Assembly: GCA_028551475.1 (NCBI GenBank)
Contig: CM052361.1
Span: 21,403,491-21,467,490, forward strand
Reading direction: 5' to 3'
From: Casuarina equisetifolia
Taxonomy: Eukaryota; Streptophyta; Magnoliopsida; Fagales; Casuarinaceae
DNA length: 64,000 nucleotides
How positions within the stretch are numbered: position 1 is the first letter of the stretch; each line of letters starts with the position of its first letter. Under the pieces are notes generated by a model. It did no database searches, was not told the DNA's origin, and was given only the letters and a program-made list of their open reading frames with translations. A program made the translations under genes and the position numbers. This document shows positions 62,490 through 64,000 of the stretch, in pieces.

Positions 62490-63061
62490 CAATAATACTC
62501 TTTATCCCTGTATTCTCTGCCCACCCCTGATTATTCCAACCAAAAAACCAAAGAAAAAAAAAAGGGAAAAAAAAAAAGAATCACATATGTTGTGGTATGT
62601 GCAAAAATGGATACCAGCAAGAAGTTTATGGACCATTTATTTGCCACTTTGCATCATAAAAGAATTAACACCTTTAGGGATGATGAAAAAACTTGAGAGA
62701 GCAAAACCCATCTCACCAGAGCTTTTGAAAGTCATAGAAGAATCAAGATTTGCCATCACAATTCTCTTAAAAAACTATGCATCATGTACGTGGTGCTTGG
62801 ATGAACTTGTAAAAATCGATGAGTGTATGGGACAAATTAGATTTTAGTGAAATGATTGCCAAATTTTTCTTCAATTGAGCCCCGTAGAATCATTCCTCAA
62901 CAAGTATCAACCTTATGTCACAACTTAAATGCATCAGAATTTTTGCACATACCACAACATATGTGATTCTCTTTTTTTTTTTTTTACTTTTTTTTTCTTT
63001 GGTTTTTTGGTTGGAATAATTGGGGGTGGGCAGAGCTTACAGGTATAGAGAGTATTATTGC
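62490..63061. mobile_element. Inverted-repeat element carrying a TNL exon fragment
   Basis: Near-identical inverted arms of ~120 bp (62490-62608 and 62939-63061) flank a 330-bp core. Matching arm words include AATAATACTCT, CTCTGCCCACCCC, TTATTCCAACCAAAAAACC, long A-runs and ATCACATATGTTGTGGTATG. This is the shape of a MITE, Pack-MULE-like or foldback element. I see no clear target-site duplication, so a local palindromic rearrangement is the alternative. The arms differ mainly in A-run length and a few outer bases, so the structure looks young compared with its contents. Confidence 0.7.
62609..62850 (+). pseudogene. Captured TIR-domain fragment, plus strand
   Basis: Begins at the DT of the TIR box (DTSKKFMDHLFATLHHK, then RINTFRDDEK). 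It continues after a one-base shift as KPISPELLKVIEESRFAI, NYASCTWCLDELVKIDEC. It corresponds to roughly residues 33-108 of the TNL TIR exons and stops before the FYDVDPS segment. It runs opposite to every other TNL piece in the window. The N-terminus, the TIR C-terminus and all other domains are absent, so it cannot make a TIR domain. Confidence 0.85.
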
Positions 63062-63345
63062 CTTGCTTTACTGTATATCACAAGGCTCAAATTATTGCCT
63101 TCTGAAACTGAATCTCCAATTTTGTGTCGTCAATGGCTTTCCTTAAGAAGCGATTTCAATGGCGACGGAAGCCGTCAAAGACTTGCTCTGTTTTACTGTC
63201 TTTACCGACTTCCCCACTTTTTGCGTTGTCAATCACTTTTCTTAGTCATCTTTGATAATGGGAACAACACTTGGAAAACTTTTATAGAACTTTTAGGTTA
63301 GTGGGAAATGCAAGAGTCCAGCTCCTTAATGACAATTTCCATAAA
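63062..63345. repeat. Remnant of ~120-bp TNL 5'-flank repeats
   Basis: About two units with TTTACTGT, CACAAGGCTCAAATTATTGC, GTCGTCAATGGCTTT and CACTTTTCTTAGTCATCTTT in the usual order. It lies to the right of the inverted-repeat element, where the 5' flank of a minus-strand TNL would be. A TNL start probably once existed here. Confidence 0.65.
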
Positions 63346-64000
63346 GTTTTATTTGAAATTTAAATTTATTTTCAATAAAATAAAAAAAATATTTTGTAAA
63401 TATGGAAATTATTTTCTCTTAAATCCCGAATGTTTGTACGTGTATGTACGGACGTGTTTGTTATACGAAGCGCTCACGAAGCTTCCTATAATTCTTTAGC
63501 GTGCTTTGCTGATTTGCCAATTTATTAGGATAAGCCAATGATATGCAATTTAATTTAAAAAAATTTATCACATATGTAAGTATAAAGAGAATAAGTGGAG
63601 ATTTTAGGAAAAATAAAGTGTGTAGTAAAATCTGATTTGTTAACTTAAATTAAGGTCATTAATTTATTAATGAAAAAGAATTATAAGCTAAAGGTGATTT
63701 AGAAGCTTTGTTGGTTATTTGAGATAAGGAGACAAAGTTATAAGAATTAATCGAAAGGGAAAATAGTGCACATATAACTAGGCACATGCTTGACTAGCTG
63801 TTAAATATCATCTTAAAACTATGGCATCTACAAACTTTAAAAAATAAAAGTAAAAAATTAAAAAAGAAGAAGAAGAAGAAGAAGAAGAAGCTATTTGAAA
63901 AAGTTCAACTGACATTCAACATTAAAAGTGACCAAAAAAAATTATTTTATGCAAGAAGATTCAACCAATTATTCCATTCATTAAACAAAGATAAAAAGAA
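63346..64000. other. AT-rich DNA, no gene seen
   Basis: No supported frame. A (GAA)n tract at about 63865-63890 is followed by GCTATTTGAAAA, faintly like the serine-run region of TNL starts but with no recognisable TIR sequence after it. Confidence 0.4.

Noticed and set aside
63865-63890. GAA tract as another TNL N-terminus
   Set aside because: No DVFLSF or other TIR sequence to its left and no ATG in a matching place; a plain microsatellite is enough.

Overview
The window is plant nuclear DNA, almost certainly from a woody eudicot. The evidence is TIR-NBS-LRR (TNL) immune-receptor genes with a C-terminal C-JID domain, U2-type introns, AT-rich intergenic DNA and decayed Ty1/copia elements. 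The serine-rich N-termini and overall TNL sequence remind me of Fagales (oak, chestnut, walnut), but that is recall, not a search result. All three full-length TNL loci lie on the minus strand.

Layout. 1-4454: 5'-truncated copia fossil. 4548-7665 (-): five-exon pseudogene of THIC, the plastid thiamine-pyrimidine synthase. 9176-14571 (-): TNL1, the only locus that reads intact through five exons (predicted 1150 aa). 14590-18135: array of about 28 diverged ~120-bp tandem repeats abutting the TNL1 start, interrupted by a solo LTR. 19972-22465: isolated TIR relic, another solo LTR, and an LRR/C-JID relic. 22466-26395: mostly featureless, with one unrecognised acidic ORF. 26396-34245: TNL relic split by a copia element (27464-33782) with target-site duplication TCAAC. 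34777-39997 (-): TNL2, a complete but broken TNL, followed by its own ~120-bp array. 41039-50597 (-): a second element of the same copia family, bounded by GATGC, carrying a large inverted internal duplication. 51165-55215: two more TNL relics. 55826-60084 (-): TNL3, open in all exons (predicted 1121 aa) but with a frameshifted C-terminus. 60273-61555: small LTR element in the TNL3 5' flank. 62490-63061: 572-bp element with ~120-bp inverted arms enclosing a piece of TNL TIR exon in the opposite orientation. 63062-64000: repeat remnants and AT-rich DNA.

The region is a birth-and-death resistance-gene cluster. It holds one intact receptor, one receptor with a changed tail, one complete pseudogene and several truncated relics. 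Two gene-plus-relic blocks look like copies of one ancestral duplication. TNLs sense pathogen effectors: the NB-ARC domain switches on nucleotide exchange, the TIR domain acts as an NADase, and the LRR and C-JID regions read the effector. The least expected structure is the same ~120-bp repeat family directly 5' of every TNL start, and the transposon-like element that carries a TIR exon fragment. Splice junctions, repeat counts and divergences were read by eye.
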